Below, piece by piece: positions 16,074-25,132 of a stretch of DNA of 56,187 bases. Location: the NCBI GenBank assembly GCA_029558835.1, contig JAKQDH010000218.1, positions 1-56,187 of the forward strand. Direction: 5' to 3'. The stretch's first letter is position 1; each line of letters starts with the position of its first letter. The DNA comes from Planctomycetota bacterium. GTDB lineage: Bacteria > Planctomycetota > Phycisphaerae > UBA1845. Below the pieces are notes generated by a model. The model saw only the letters and a program-made list of their open reading frames with translations. It did no database searches and had not been told where the DNA came from. Both the position numbers and the translations under genes were made by a program.

Positions 16074-17756
16074 TTAGTCGGACTTCGTCTTGAAGTCCTT
16101 GCCGACCCACGGTTTGGCGATTGTCAGCAGAATGCACGAACTGATAGCGATACACCCGAAGATCAGCCACATGACCTGGGTGTTGCGCTCGCCCTCCGCG
16201 GGGCAGTAGCGCTCCATCATCCAACCCGAGTAAATCCAGGGCACCAGCATCTTGGTGAGGAACCAGGGCAACTGGGCGACGCCCATGTACTGTCCCGTGC
16301 GGCCTTCCGGGGCGATCTCGGCGGCGTACTGCAGGAAGCGGGGCTGCCACATCGCTTCACCGAACGTCATGATCAGGATATAGGCGAGCAGCGCCCAGGG
16401 ACGCGGGCCGACGGCCAGCAGGAACGCTGGCGCGGCCATTACGAAGGTCCCGTAGACCATCATGTTGTACACTTTCGCCTTCTGCGTCAGAGCCGCGATG
16501 ATGGGCACCAGGATGAAGATCAGTAGTGGGTTGGCATTGGAGGCGATCTCGAAGTAGCGCCCGATCCAGCCTTCGTAAGCACGCGAGATGTACTGCGGCA
16601 GAATGAGCCAGTTGTAGGTGAAGAGCGTCTGCACAGGGATCAGCGCGAAGATGAAGAAGAAGAACTTGCCGTCGGCGAGCGGATGCTGAGCAAGCCACTT
16701 GCGCGCAGGCGGTATCACCATGAGCACAATCCAGACGAGCGGCAAGGCGACCGCCAGCACGTAACGGAGCAGGCCCGCGGACTGCACGCAGAGCGCGCCG
16801 ATCACAAGGACGACGAACACCCAAAGATGCAAAGGAGGATAGCGGCGCACGCCTGCCTCGGTGGGTGGCGTGACGGCGGCGGGGGGGGACGCCGGCGTGG
16901 GCACCTGCGGCGCAGTGGGCGGCGCCGCGGCTATCTCCAGAGGTCGCCCGCAGCGCTGGCAATGCTGGGCCGTGCCCGGATTCGACGCGCCGCAATCGGC
17001 ATGCGGGCAGGTGCGGGGCGGGGCGGCGGCTGCTTGCTTGATGGCCTCGGTCTCGGCTTTTGCCCGCCCGATGGCGTTCTGCACCGTGCGCGGCGTGAGG
17101 ATCAGCAGCGTGCACAGCAGGGCGACGAACGTGAACCCGGTGTACACCCAGAAAGTGCCGGGGATGCCGAGGCCGAGGAAGTTCTCATCGCGCAGCAGGA
17201 ACGCCCACGTCGGCATCCAGCCGCCGAAGTTCATGAGCGCGTAGAGCATGGCGAAGCCCATGCCCGCGGTCTTGGGGGTGGTGAACTGGCGCACGCCCGC
17301 GTAGGCGGCCGGCTGGTACATCCCGTACCCGATCACCACCAGCAGAATCCCGCCCAGCGTGATCAGATGCAACGGCGACCAGAGCCCCAGTGATTGCTGG
17401 CCGAACAGGTTCGGCCCGCTGGAGATCAGAATGCGTCCGGCCAGCAGGAACGTGAAGGCCGCGAGCAAAGCCCGGCGGACGCCGAACTTGTCCGCGACAA
17501 AGCCGAGAAAGAACATCGCCAGGGTGATGCCCGCGGTGAGCACCATAACGCTCTTGTGGGAGAACACGTCGGCCTGGGGGTCGCCACGGAACACCACGTC
17601 GGAGAAGTAGATGGCCAGGTAACCCAGGATCCCAAAGTAGACCATGCCCTCCAGGAAGTAGCTCAAGTTGATGCCCCACAGGGCGCGGGGGGCATGCACC
17701 AGGTCAATGAAGGGCTGGACGATCTCGCGCAACGGGCTTTTCTGAGGTTCATTCAT
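16074..17756 (-). CDS. POT/MFS-like transporter with an internal zinc ribbon
   Basis: A 560-residue major-facilitator protein, closest in layout to proton-dependent peptide transporters: NLSYFLEGMVYFGILGYLAIYF in helix 1, ADKFGVRRAL in loop 2-3, and many further helices. Between helices 6 and 7 is a cytosolic stretch (about 222-305) with a zinc-ribbon-type CX4CX10CX2C motif (Cys250, 255, 266, 269; CPHADC then CQRCGRP) followed by a Pro/Ala linker. Such ribbons are normally found in soluble or regulatory proteins, so its presence in a transporter loop is odd. Neighbours (OPT, second POT-like gene, pepT) suggest peptide uptake. The cargo is inferred. Confidence 0.85.
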   Translation of the reverse strand: MNEPQKSPLREIVQPFIDLVHAPRALWGINLSYFLEGMVYFGILGYLAIYFSDVVFRGDPQADVFSHKSVMVLTAGITLAMFFLGFVADKFGVRRALLAAFTFLLAGRILISSGPNLFGQQSLGLWSPLHLITLGGILLVVIGYGMYQPAAYAGVRQFTTPKTAGMGFAMLYALMNFGGWMPTWAFLLRDENFLGLGIPGTFWVYTGFTFVALLCTLLILTPRTVQNAIGRAKAETEAIKQAAAAPPRTCPHADCGASNPGTAQHCQRCGRPLEIAAAPPTAPQVPTPASPPAAVTPPTEAGVRRYPPLHLWVFVVLVIGALCVQSAGLLRYVLAVALPLVWIVLMVIPPARKWLAQHPLADGKFFFFIFALIPVQTLFTYNWLILPQYISRAYEGWIGRYFEIASNANPLLIFILVPIIAALTQKAKVYNMMVYGTFVMAAPAFLLAVGPRPWALLAYILIMTFGEAMWQPRFLQYAAEIAPEGRTGQYMGVAQLPWFLTKMLVPWIYSGWMMERYCPAEGERNTQVMWLIFGCIAISSCILLTIAKPWVGKDFKTKSD

Positions 17757-17779
17757 GGTCGAGGCTACCTCTTATACTG

Positions 17780-17794
17780 GACCCCGCGGGGGTC
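17780..17794. promoter_or_regulatory. Palindrome beside a -10-like box before MFS gene
   Basis: GACCCC and GGGGTC flank a 3-bp centre. On the minus strand this lies just upstream of TATAAG (17778-17773), which could be the -10 of the transporter gene starting at 17756. No good -35 is seen, so it could be an operator of an activated promoter. Confidence 0.22.
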
Positions 17795-17948
17795 GGTGTT
17801 GGCGGGGAATGTACTGCGCGCGGGGAGGGGCGTCCACACGTGGCCGGGGTCGCCCTGCCGCCGCTTTTTCGTCCCGATGCGGCAAGGGGGGCCGGCTGGA
17901 CGGCGCTGGATCGCCCGCCGTGAACGGCGTGCACACCTGCCGGGTTGG

Positions 17949-19595
17949 TCACGCCGAGGGACCCGCGCCCGGCTCCGCCTGCTGCTCCAGGCGGCTCTCC
18001 TTCTGAATCACGCCCCGGAAGAGCACGATCAGCACCGGTGTGCTCAACGCCATGGCCGCCAGGATCAGGTTCATCATCTGCGGGCCCTGCGTGTACGGGA
18101 CGTCCGTCAGCCGGCTCCCGATGTCCGGTGGGCAGTACTTCGTCAGCAGTAGCCCCGCCAGCGGGCCTTCCGCGAGCCGGGCGAAGAACATCGGGACGTA
18201 GGAAAGCCCCATGTAGGAGGCCTCCCGGCCCGGCGGGGCGATGGCGGCCGTGTATTCGTAGAGTCGGGGCGACCAGATCACCTCCCCAATCGAGAACACG
18301 ACAACCTGCGCCAGAATGATCGCCGTGTACCCCTGATACACGTTAAGGCCGAAGACGCCCGCGAACCACTCCGGGCTGATGCACAGCGTCAGCATCGACG
18401 CGGACGAGAACACGATGCCCACGAACATCACGTTGAACAGTTTGAAGCGCGCCACGATAGGCGTCGATATCACCACGCCGAAGCAGATGATGAACGGGTT
18501 GATCGAGTTGAGCAGGCCGATGGGGGCGTCACTGGCATACACGCCGATTTGCGTGTCGTCGTCGCGAAGGTAGTAGACACCCGGCCCGGGGCCTTGGCCC
18601 TCGGGGAGTTGGAGCTCCCAGCGCTGGCGCGCTTCTACGATGCGCACGGTGGCGCCCTCCGGCACGTCATGCCCGGCGGCGGCCAGCGCCTGAGTCAGTG
18701 CTTCGGGGAGGATGCCCTCGTCGAGAGTGCCCGCGATGGCGAGGTCCACGCCCAGAACATACTGCGACATCGTGCGTTGGTAGTACTTCGGGTACACCTG
18801 GTACTGGTGCTCGAACACCTGGCGCACGCCTGTCAGAATCACGAGGAAGAGCATGAAACGCCAGAACGCCGACTCCTGGAAGACACTGATAGCGATCGTC
18901 CAGGGTGCCTCCCATTCCTCCGCCTGCTCCGCGCGTTGGGCCTGAGTGGCGGCATCGACGCGCGCGATCCCCTTGCGCCAGAAGATCAGGATGCACAGCC
19001 AGCAGACGATGCTCAGCCCGGAGCCCAGCATGAACACGGAGCGGTTCCCCCAGTGCGAGCCGCGCAAGGCGTCGAGGAAGAAATTGCCGAAAAACGCCCC
19101 GATGTTCATCAGGAAGTACAGCAGGTTGAAGCCCGAGGTCTGCGTCTCCTTCGTGGTGTAGCGTTTGGTGGCCGAGATCAGAATCGGTGTCATCAGCGCG
19201 GCCCCCACCGAGAGGACGAAGAGGGCCGGAATGATGACGAGCTTCAGGTCGGTCACCCACACGGCCGTGCGCGAGATGAGCAGCAACAGCACGGAAAGGT
19301 AGAGGGTGCGGCGGATGCCAAACGAGTCGCCGATGAACCCGGCAATGAACCCCACGCCCGTGTAGACCCACATGCACAGGGCCCATACCCAGGCAGCCTG
19401 GTTGTCCGTGTAGCCGAGGGTCTCGCTGAGGTAGAGCGTGCCCACCGTCATGGTGGCGAAGTAGGCCACGCAGTCGAAGAGGTTGACGATCTGGACGACC
19501 CAGAACTCGCGGCCACAGCCGCGGAGCAGGGCAAACTCAGCAAAGTAGTTGCGGACGGTCTTCAGGACGGCGCTGCTCTGGTTGTCGGTGCCCAC
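17949..19595 (-). CDS. POT/MFS-like peptide transporter
   Basis: A 548-residue major-facilitator protein of the proton-dependent oligopeptide type: FWVVQIVNLFDCVAYFAT in helix 1, GDSFGIRRTLYLS in the 2-3 loop and NLLYFLMNIGAFFGNFF in helix 5. A soluble insertion of about 75 residues (roughly 283-358), with GTLDEGILPEALTQAL and a strand-rich VRIVEARQRWELQLPEG part, interrupts the second half. GTG at 19595 is preferred as the start: GGGAAG lies upstream, while the longer GTG at 19661 falls within an R6 repeat and lacks a ribosome-binding site. It lies between pepT and another POT-like gene on the same strand. Confidence 0.85.
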   Translation of the reverse strand: MGTDNQSSAVLKTVRNYFAEFALLRGCGREFWVVQIVNLFDCVAYFATMTVGTLYLSETLGYTDNQAAWVWALCMWVYTGVGFIAGFIGDSFGIRRTLYLSVLLLLISRTAVWVTDLKLVIIPALFVLSVGAALMTPILISATKRYTTKETQTSGFNLLYFLMNIGAFFGNFFLDALRGSHWGNRSVFMLGSGLSIVCWLCILIFWRKGIARVDAATQAQRAEQAEEWEAPWTIAISVFQESAFWRFMLFLVILTGVRQVFEHQYQVYPKYYQRTMSQYVLGVDLAIAGTLDEGILPEALTQALAAAGHDVPEGATVRIVEARQRWELQLPEGQGPGPGVYYLRDDDTQIGVYASDAPIGLLNSINPFIICFGVVISTPIVARFKLFNVMFVGIVFSSASMLTLCISPEWFAGVFGLNVYQGYTAIILAQVVVFSIGEVIWSPRLYEYTAAIAPPGREASYMGLSYVPMFFARLAEGPLAGLLLTKYCPPDIGSRLTDVPYTQGPQMMNLILAAMALSTPVLIVLFRGVIQKESRLEQQAEPGAGPSA

Positions 19596-19651
19596 ATGGT
19601 CTTCCCGGTGGTGCAGGGTCGGCGATAAACGCCGTGTTCTTTCGTGTTCCA

Positions 19652-19674
19652 CGTCGGCCACGGGGGGCCGACGC
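19652..19674 (-). repeat. Dispersed repeat R6, copy 2
   Basis: CGTCGGCCACGGGGGGCCGA and following bases, the complement of the copy at 26361-26386. It overlaps the unlikely upstream start of the MFS gene. Confidence 0.55.
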
Positions 19675-19780
19675 CATCACCTGCGGGGCCGATGCTCCCC
19701 GTCGAGCACCACGCTCCCCCATGACGACGGCCGTGGACGCGCACGCTCTTGCCCCGACGGGGGTGCGCGCGGCTCCTCCA

Positions 19781-19828
19781 CCCTCACCCCTCCCCCTCTC
19801 CCTTGAAGGGAGAGGGGTCCAGACGCCG
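19781..19828. repeat. Dispersed repeat R3, copy 2
   Basis: Contains CCCTCACCCCTCCCCCTCTC, then CCTTGAAGGGAGAGGGG, an imperfect palindrome followed by TCCAGACGCCG. The same trailing CAGACGCCG motif is in the RHS-gene copy near 55796. It lies in the 389-bp gap between pepT and the MFS gene. Confidence 0.6.
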
Positions 19829-19910
19829 CCCGCCCGCCCCTGCGCAGCGAGGGCATGCAGCACCGGCCGCCTGAGTCCGGGCGGTCGCGGTAGCGCGGCG
19901 TTCATCAGTT

Positions 19911-19980
19911 CCCCAGGTCCAAAGGACCTGGGCCACCCGCCCAAGGACCTGGGCCACCCGCCCAAGGACCTGGGCCGCCC
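19911..19980. repeat. Repeat R2 array downstream of pepT
   Basis: CCCAGGTCC and GGACCTGGG form a perfect hairpin, followed by tandem 21-bp units AAGGACCTGGGCCACCCGCC(C) at 19922-19942, 19943-19963 and a partial third to 19980. It ends 4 bases before the pepT stop codon (19985-19987). The same unit forms an array beside the actB stop at 43990-44095. Confidence 0.75.
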
Positions 19981-19984
19981 GGCG

Positions 19985-21214
19985 CTACTTCTGCTTGCCC
20001 CACAACCGGGCCAGCTCGAGCAAGACCTTCACCGACAGCTCCATCTCCTCCAGGCAGGCGTATTCCAGCTTGGAGTGGAAGTTGTGCATGCCCGTGAAAA
20101 GGTTGGGCGTCGGCAGGCCCATCTCGGTCAGCCGTGACCCGTCGGTGCCGCCGCGGATGGCCCGCGACACGGGCTCCAGCCCGACCTTACGGATGGCATC
20201 CCGCGCCAAATCGGCCGCCCGCGGCTCCTTCCGCAAACCCTCGATCATGTTGCGGTACTGCTTCTTGACGGCCACGTCCACCTTCGCCTTCGGGAACTCG
20301 GTCATGATCGTGGCCGCGATGTTCTTGAGCACTTTCGCCTGCTCTTTGAGCTCCGCGGTGACGAAGCTGCGTAGCAGAATGCGGATCTTCACCTCCGGCA
20401 CGCCGCCCTCGATCGTGTACGGGTGCAGGAAGCCGACGCGCTTGGCGGTGGTTTCCGGTGCCATCGTGTGCCAGGGCATGCGGCTGAGGAACTGCCCGGC
20501 CAGGCGGATCGAGTTGACCATCTTGCCCGTGGCGAGGCCCGGGTGGATGTTGTAGCCCGTGATCGTCACCGTTGCGAGGTCGGCGGAGAAGGTCTCCTCT
20601 TCGAGTTCCCCGGCCGACTCGCCGTCGAGCGTGTAGGCGCAGGTCGCGTTGATCTTCTTGGGATCGACCTTGTCGCACCCGCGGCCGACCTCCTCGTCGC
20701 ACGTGAACACGACGCGGATGGGGCCGTGCTTGAGCTTGGGATTGCCCAGCAACTCGGCCGCGGTGGTCATGATGATCGCCACGCCGGCCTTGTCGTCGGC
20801 GCCCAGCAACGTCGTGCCGTCCGAGGTGATGATCGTCTTGCCCTTCAACTCCGCGAGCCCTTCGCTCTCGGCCACGCGGATGACCTGGGACTTGTCACCG
20901 GGCAGCACGATGTCCTTGCCGTCGTAGTTCTTGTGGATGGTGGGCTGGACGTTCTTGCCGCTGGCCTCCGGGGAGGTGTCCATGTGGCTCAGCCAGGCGA
21001 CGGTCGGGGCACCCTTGACGTTTCCGGGTATGGTGCCCATGACGATGCCGTTCTTGTCCACCTGCACGTCGGCCAGGCCGAGCTCCTTCATCTCGTCCGC
21101 CAGCATCTTGCCGAGGACAAGCTGGCCTGGGGAACTGGGATAGTCCTTGGTGTCCTCGACGGCCGTGGTTTCCACCTTCACGTAGCGACAGAAGCGATCC
21201 AGTAGCGTATCCAC
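19985..21214 (-). CDS. pepT: Peptidase T (tripeptide aminopeptidase)
   Basis: A 409-residue M20-family zinc peptidase that removes the N-terminal residue from tripeptides in the cytosol. Metal-site residues are visible: His77 (SHMDTS), Asp140/141 (GADDKAG), Glu174/175 (CDEEVGRG) with the catalytic Glu, Asp197 (TLDGE) and the late His of MHNFHSKLE. Length equals the family's usual 405-410 residues. It is followed on the same strand by two POT-like transporters and OPT, and sits divergent from a tricorn-like protease, which fits peptide import followed by trimming to amino acids. The start has GAGGGAG 4-10 nt upstream. Confidence 0.96.
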   Translation of the reverse strand: MDTLLDRFCRYVKVETTAVEDTKDYPSSPGQLVLGKMLADEMKELGLADVQVDKNGIVMGTIPGNVKGAPTVAWLSHMDTSPEASGKNVQPTIHKNYDGKDIVLPGDKSQVIRVAESEGLAELKGKTIITSDGTTLLGADDKAGVAIIMTTAAELLGNPKLKHGPIRVVFTCDEEVGRGCDKVDPKKINATCAYTLDGESAGELEEETFSADLATVTITGYNIHPGLATGKMVNSIRLAGQFLSRMPWHTMAPETTAKRVGFLHPYTIEGGVPEVKIRILLRSFVTAELKEQAKVLKNIAATIMTEFPKAKVDVAVKKQYRNMIEGLRKEPRAADLARDAIRKVGLEPVSRAIRGGTDGSRLTEMGLPTPNLFTGMHNFHSKLEYACLEEMELSVKVLLELARLWGKQK

Positions 21215-21378
21215 GATGGTTCTCCCTCAGTAAGGTACGTCGTTACGGTTCCGTTCCCCCACGCGGAGCCGGCTCCGGGGCAGGACCGCGCCTCGCGCCC
21301 CGGCAACCGGGCAGCCCGCGCCGCCGGACCGTCCTTTGTACGCCCGGGCCGCGCCCAGTGCAACGGGCGCCGCAGAAC

Positions 21379-21440
21379 GTAGGGCGGGTTCCACCCGCCG
21401 TAGCACCGGCGCCGGTCCGGCGGGCAAAGCCTGCCCTACC
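21379..21440. repeat. Dispersed-type palindromic repeat R5
   Basis: Outer arms GTAGGGC and GCCCTAC enclose two small hairpins, GGCGGGTTCCACCCGCC and GGCGGGCAAAGCCTGCC, about 62 bp in total. This is the form of a REP-like double hairpin. Only one complete copy is in the window; a second GGTTCCACCCGCCG half occurs just downstream (about 21454). Confidence 0.5.
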
Positions 21441-21709
21441 CCGGACGACCCAACGCCGGTTCCACCCGCCGCCGACCGACTCGTCTTTCCCCGCTGTGGG
21501 CCGGCCAAGTACGCCAACCCCGCCACGGACGCACACCTTCTGACAACCCCGGGTGGCAGACAGGCGGCAGTGGCGATAGTACATTGCTGGCGGCCGCCCC
21601 GGGGGGTACCAGGGCAGCCGGAGGAGCGCGAGGCAGCCGGCCCGCGCCGGTGCGTGCACCGGCGTCGGGCAACGGCACGCGCGGGAGAAGGTTGTCGTCC
21701 TCTTGCACA

Positions 21710-21714
21710 AAGGA
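21710..21714 (+). promoter_or_regulatory. Ribosome-binding site deciding the tricorn-like start
   Basis: AAGGA lies 3 nt before the GTG at 21718. An upstream in-frame TTG (21703) has no such site, so the GTG is preferred. Confidence 0.5.
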
Positions 21715-21717
21715 ACT

Positions 21718-24700
21718 GTGGCCGTGAGTAACAACCCTCGGCAGCACGCAACGGTGTTGAGCATGGTCCTGGCGATCGCGGCGGTGGCGAACGCGGAAAG
21801 TCACCTGATGCGGCTGGCGGACGTGCACGGCGATGCGATCGTCTTCACGTACGAAGACGACCTGTGGCTGGCGTCCACCGCGGGCGGGCCCGCCCGACGC
21901 CTGACCAACGATCCCGGCACCGAAGTATGGGCGAAGTTCTCCCCGGACGGCAGGCACATCGCCTTCACCGCCCAGTACGATGGCGGCGTGGATGTCTACG
22001 TCATGGACGCCGGCGGCAGCGTGCCGCGGCGTCTGACCTACCACCCGGCCCAGGACCGCGTCCTGGAATGGTTTCCCGACGGCAAGCACATTCTCTTCCG
22101 CTCCAACCGCGACTACCCCCAGCGGGCGGAGGAAATCTACTCGGTGTCGATCGACGGCGGCATGCCGGAGAAGCTGCCGGTCGACCGGGCGGGTCTGACC
22201 ACGATTTCCCCCGACGGTCAGCGGATCGCCTACAACCGCATCTCCATCGAGCAGCGCACGTGGAAACGCTACCAGGGCGGCATGGCCAATGGCATCTGGA
22301 TGGGGAGCCTCGAACTCGGCGATTACCGCAAGATCACCGACTGGGTCGGCACCGACAGCTTCCCCATGTGGCAGGGCGACTCCATCTACTTCACCTCCGA
22401 CCGGCAGTACGGCACCCTGAACCTCTATCGCTATGACGTTTCCACCGGGAAGGTCACCCCCCTGACCGAGTACAAGGACTACGATGTTAAGTATCCGTCC
22501 AGCGGCCCCGGCGCCATCGTGTATCAATACGGAGAATCGCTGCACCTGCTCGACGTGACGACGGGCAAGACGCGCCTGGTGCCGGTGGAGATCCCCACGG
22601 ACCTGGTCAAGATGCGGAGCGAACTGGTGGACGTGGCGCCGACGACGGGCTCTTTCAGCCTGTCGCCCGGCGGCAAGCGCCTCCTGCTGGAGGCCCGCGG
22701 GGAAATCCTCAATCACCCGGCCAAGGACGGCGTACCGGTCAACATCACGCGCACCAGCGCCTCGCGGGAGAAGAACGCCGCCTGGTCGCCGGACGGCAAA
22801 TGGATCGCCTTTCTCTCCGACAAGACCGGCGAGGAAGAGGTATACATAGTTGATCCCAAGGGCGAGCAGCCCTGGCGCCAGGTCACCACCGGCGGGCTGG
22901 GCTTCCGCCTGCAATTGGTGTGGTCGCCGGACGGCAAGTACCTGCTCTTCGCGGACAAGTTCATGCGCCTTAACCTGGTCGAGGTGGAGACCGGCGACCT
23001 TGCGGTGATTGACCAGGGCGAATACGACGACGGCTGGGAACGCTGGGGCATCCAGGATTACGTCTGGTCGCCGTGCAGCCGGTGGGTCGCGTACACGAAG
23101 ATGGAGCAGAGCCTCAATGAGTCGATCTTCCTGTACTCCCTGACGGACAAACAGTCGTACCGCGTGACCAGCGATGCGACGGAAGACTGGAGCCCCTCGT
23201 TCGACCCCGCGGGGAAGTACTTGTATTTCCTCTCCAACCGCACCTTCAACCCGATCATGTGTTTCGTGGACCAGAACCACATGTTCCTGGAAATGGGCCG
23301 CGCCTACGTGCTGGTCCTCAAGGAGGATGCCGCCTCGCCGTTTGCCCCGGAGGACACTGACGAACCACTGGCTGCGAAGCAAGAGGCGGATTCCGAAAAG
23401 CCCCCCGCCGCCGAGAAGAGCAAACCTGAAGAGCCGCAGGAGGCGGGCGGGGATGACCAGCCCGCCGACGAAACCGAGAAGGCGGCCCCGGCCGAGGAAC
23501 CCACGGCCACCGGGATTGACCTGCCCGGCCTCGAACGGCGCCTCGTGGTCGTGCCGGGCGTACCGGCCGGCAACTACTTCCGCCTCACCGCGACCGAAGA
23601 CGGCTTCCTCTACCTCAAGAAGGACGAACCCGAGTTCTCCAAGTATCAGAACGTCAGCGACCACACCGGCGGCCGGCTCGACCTCTACCATTATGATCTG
23701 AAGAAGAAGGAGACAGCCAAGGTTCTGGGCAGCATCGCCAACTACCATCTTTCCGCCGACGGCAAGAAGCTCGTCTACCGCGCCGGCAGCACGTACGGCA
23801 TCGTCGATGCGGCGAGCAAGGCGTCCGTCGGCGACGGGAAAGTCGACCTGAGCACCCTGCGGCTTACCGTCAACCGCGAGGAAGAGTTCCGGCAGTTGTT
23901 CCAGGAGGCATGGCGCATCCAGCGCGACTGGTTCTATGATCCCGGCATGCACGGCGTGGACTGGGAGGGCATGCGGGAGAAGTACGGCCGGTTCGTGCCG
24001 TTCTGCGGCGACCGGAGCGACCTCAACTATTTGATCGGCGAGATGATCGGCGAGCTCAACATCGGCCACACCTATGTGTGGGGCGGTGACATCCGCGACG
24101 ATTCGCGCTCGGTGGGCACGGGCCTCCTGGGAGCGGAGTTCGTGGCCGAGCAGGGGGCGAAGTACTATCGCCTTAGCCACATCATCCCGGGTACGCCCGG
24201 CAGCGACCGCGAACGCAGCCCGTTGACCGAGCCCGGCTGTCCCTTCAAGATCGGCCACTACCTGATCGCCATCAACGGGCGGGAAGTGACCACCGCCGAC
24301 AACATCTATGCGTTTCTGCAGAATCAGGCCGACCGGGTCGTGTACCTGACGTACAACGACAGTCCCAGCGCCGAGGGGGCCAAGACCCATCGCCTCCGCA
24401 CACTCCGCGGCGAAGACGCCATCCGTTACCGCGAATGGGTGGACAACAACCGCGCCTACGTGGACAAGATGACGGGCGGGCAAGTGGGCTATCTGCACAT
24501 TCCCGACATGGGCGCCGGCGGGCTCGTCGAGTTCGCCACGGCCTGGTATGCCCCCTACTACAAGAAGGGCTTCATCATCGACGAGCGCTACAACGGCGGC
24601 GGCTTTACGTCCGACATGATCATCGACCGGCTCGAACGCCGCCTGTGGGCCATGACCCAGCCGCGCGAGGGCAAGCCCGTGCGCGACCCCGAACGCTGCT

Positions 24701-25086
24701 TCCACGGTCACCTGGCGGTGCTGGTCAATGAGGAAACGGGGTCGAACGGCGAGTTCTTCGCGGAGGCCATCAAGATCAAGAAGCTCGCCTCGGTCATTGG
24801 TATGCGTACGTGGGGCGGCGCCATCGGCATCGAGGCCCACCAGAACCTCATGGACGGCGGCGCGGTGACCCCGCCGCAGTTCGGTCTCTACGGCCTCAAC
24901 GGCGAGTGGATCATCGAGGGACACGGCGTGGTGCCGGACCTCGAGGTGCAGAACCTGCCCGGCGACGTCATCCGCGGCAAGGACGCCCAGCTCGACGCGG
25001 CCATCGAGTACGTGCTCAAGCGGCTCCAGGAGAAGCCGGTGGATATCCCAGCGCCACCGCCTTATCCCGACAAGAGCAAGAAGTAG
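21718..25086 (+). CDS. Tricorn-like S41 protease
   Basis: A 1122-residue exported protease. After an N-terminal signal-like segment ending near ANA|ES come WD40/TolB-like beta-propeller repeats (AKFSPDGRHIAFTA, AAWSPDGKWIAFLSD, LVWSPDGKYLLFAD), a Glu/Pro/Lys-rich linker at about 540-605, a second smaller propeller, the tricorn C1 helical region (ELNIGHTYVWGGD, catalytic His), a PDZ-like part (GHYLIAINGREVTTADNI) and the S41 core with nucleophile Ser in ETGSNGEFFAE. Tricorn proteases cut proteins into oligopeptides of about 6-12 residues. Divergent to pepT and the peptide transporters, it fits an extracytoplasmic protein-to-peptide step. Its signal peptide suggests a periplasmic location, unlike archaeal tricorn. 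Confidence 0.92.
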   Translation: MAVSNNPRQHATVLSMVLAIAAVANAESHLMRLADVHGDAIVFTYEDDLWLASTAGGPARRLTNDPGTEVWAKFSPDGRHIAFTAQYDGGVDVYVMDAGGSVPRRLTYHPAQDRVLEWFPDGKHILFRSNRDYPQRAEEIYSVSIDGGMPEKLPVDRAGLTTISPDGQRIAYNRISIEQRTWKRYQGGMANGIWMGSLELGDYRKITDWVGTDSFPMWQGDSIYFTSDRQYGTLNLYRYDVSTGKVTPLTEYKDYDVKYPSSGPGAIVYQYGESLHLLDVTTGKTRLVPVEIPTDLVKMRSELVDVAPTTGSFSLSPGGKRLLLEARGEILNHPAKDGVPVNITRTSASREKNAAWSPDGKWIAFLSDKTGEEEVYIVDPKGEQPWRQVTTGGLGFRLQLVWSPDGKYLLFADKFMRLNLVEVETGDLAVIDQGEYDDGWERWGIQDYVWSPCSRWVAYTKMEQSLNESIFLYSLTDKQSYRVTSDATEDWSPSFDPAGKYLYFLSNRTFNPIMCFVDQNHMFLEMGRAYVLVLKEDAASPFAPEDTDEPLAAKQEADSEKPPAAEKSKPEEPQEAGGDDQPADETEKAAPAEEPTATGIDLPGLERRLVVVPGVPAGNYFRLTATEDGFLYLKKDEPEFSKYQNVSDHTGGRLDLYHYDLKKKETAKVLGSIANYHLSADGKKLVYRAGSTYGIVDAASKASVGDGKVDLSTLRLTVNREEEFRQLFQEAWRIQRDWFYDPGMHGVDWEGMREKYGRFVPFCGDRSDLNYLIGEMIGELNIGHTYVWGGDIRDDSRSVGTGLLGAEFVAEQGAKYYRLSHIIPGTPGSDRERSPLTEPGCPFKIGHYLIAINGREVTTADNIYAFLQNQADRVVYLTYNDSPSAEGAKTHRLRTLRGEDAIRYREWVDNNRAYVDKMTGGQVGYLHIPDMGAGGLVEFATAWYAPYYKKGFIIDERYNGGGFTSDMIIDRLERRLWAMTQPREGKPVRDPERCFHGHLAVLVNEETGSNGEFFAEAIKIKKLASVIGMRTWGGAIGIEAHQNLMDGGAVTPPQFGLYGLNGEWIIEGHGVVPDLEVQNLPGDVIRGKDAQLDAAIEYVLKRLQEKPVDIPAPPPYPDKSKK

Positions 25087-25132
25087 GAAGAAAGGCAAGA
25101 GGCAACAGGCAAGAGGTACGGGGGCACGAGCG

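Larger units (their letters stand above)
21215..21717. other. Divergent promoter region, pepT / tricorn-like
   Basis: This 503-bp region must carry both promoters. It contains the R5 palindromic repeat (21379-21440). TAACGA- and GATAGT-like -10 candidates exist, but none pairs with a convincing -35. Open frames here are low-complexity and not coding. Confidence 0.45.

Noticed and set aside
19596..19661. N-terminal extension of the second MFS gene from GTG 19661
   Set aside because: It lies in an R6 repeat, lacks a ribosome site and adds non-hydrophobic sequence not expected for the family.
19911..19980. CRISPR-like short tandem repeats
   Set aside because: Units are palindromic and directly adjoining, with no unique spacers and no cas genes nearby.
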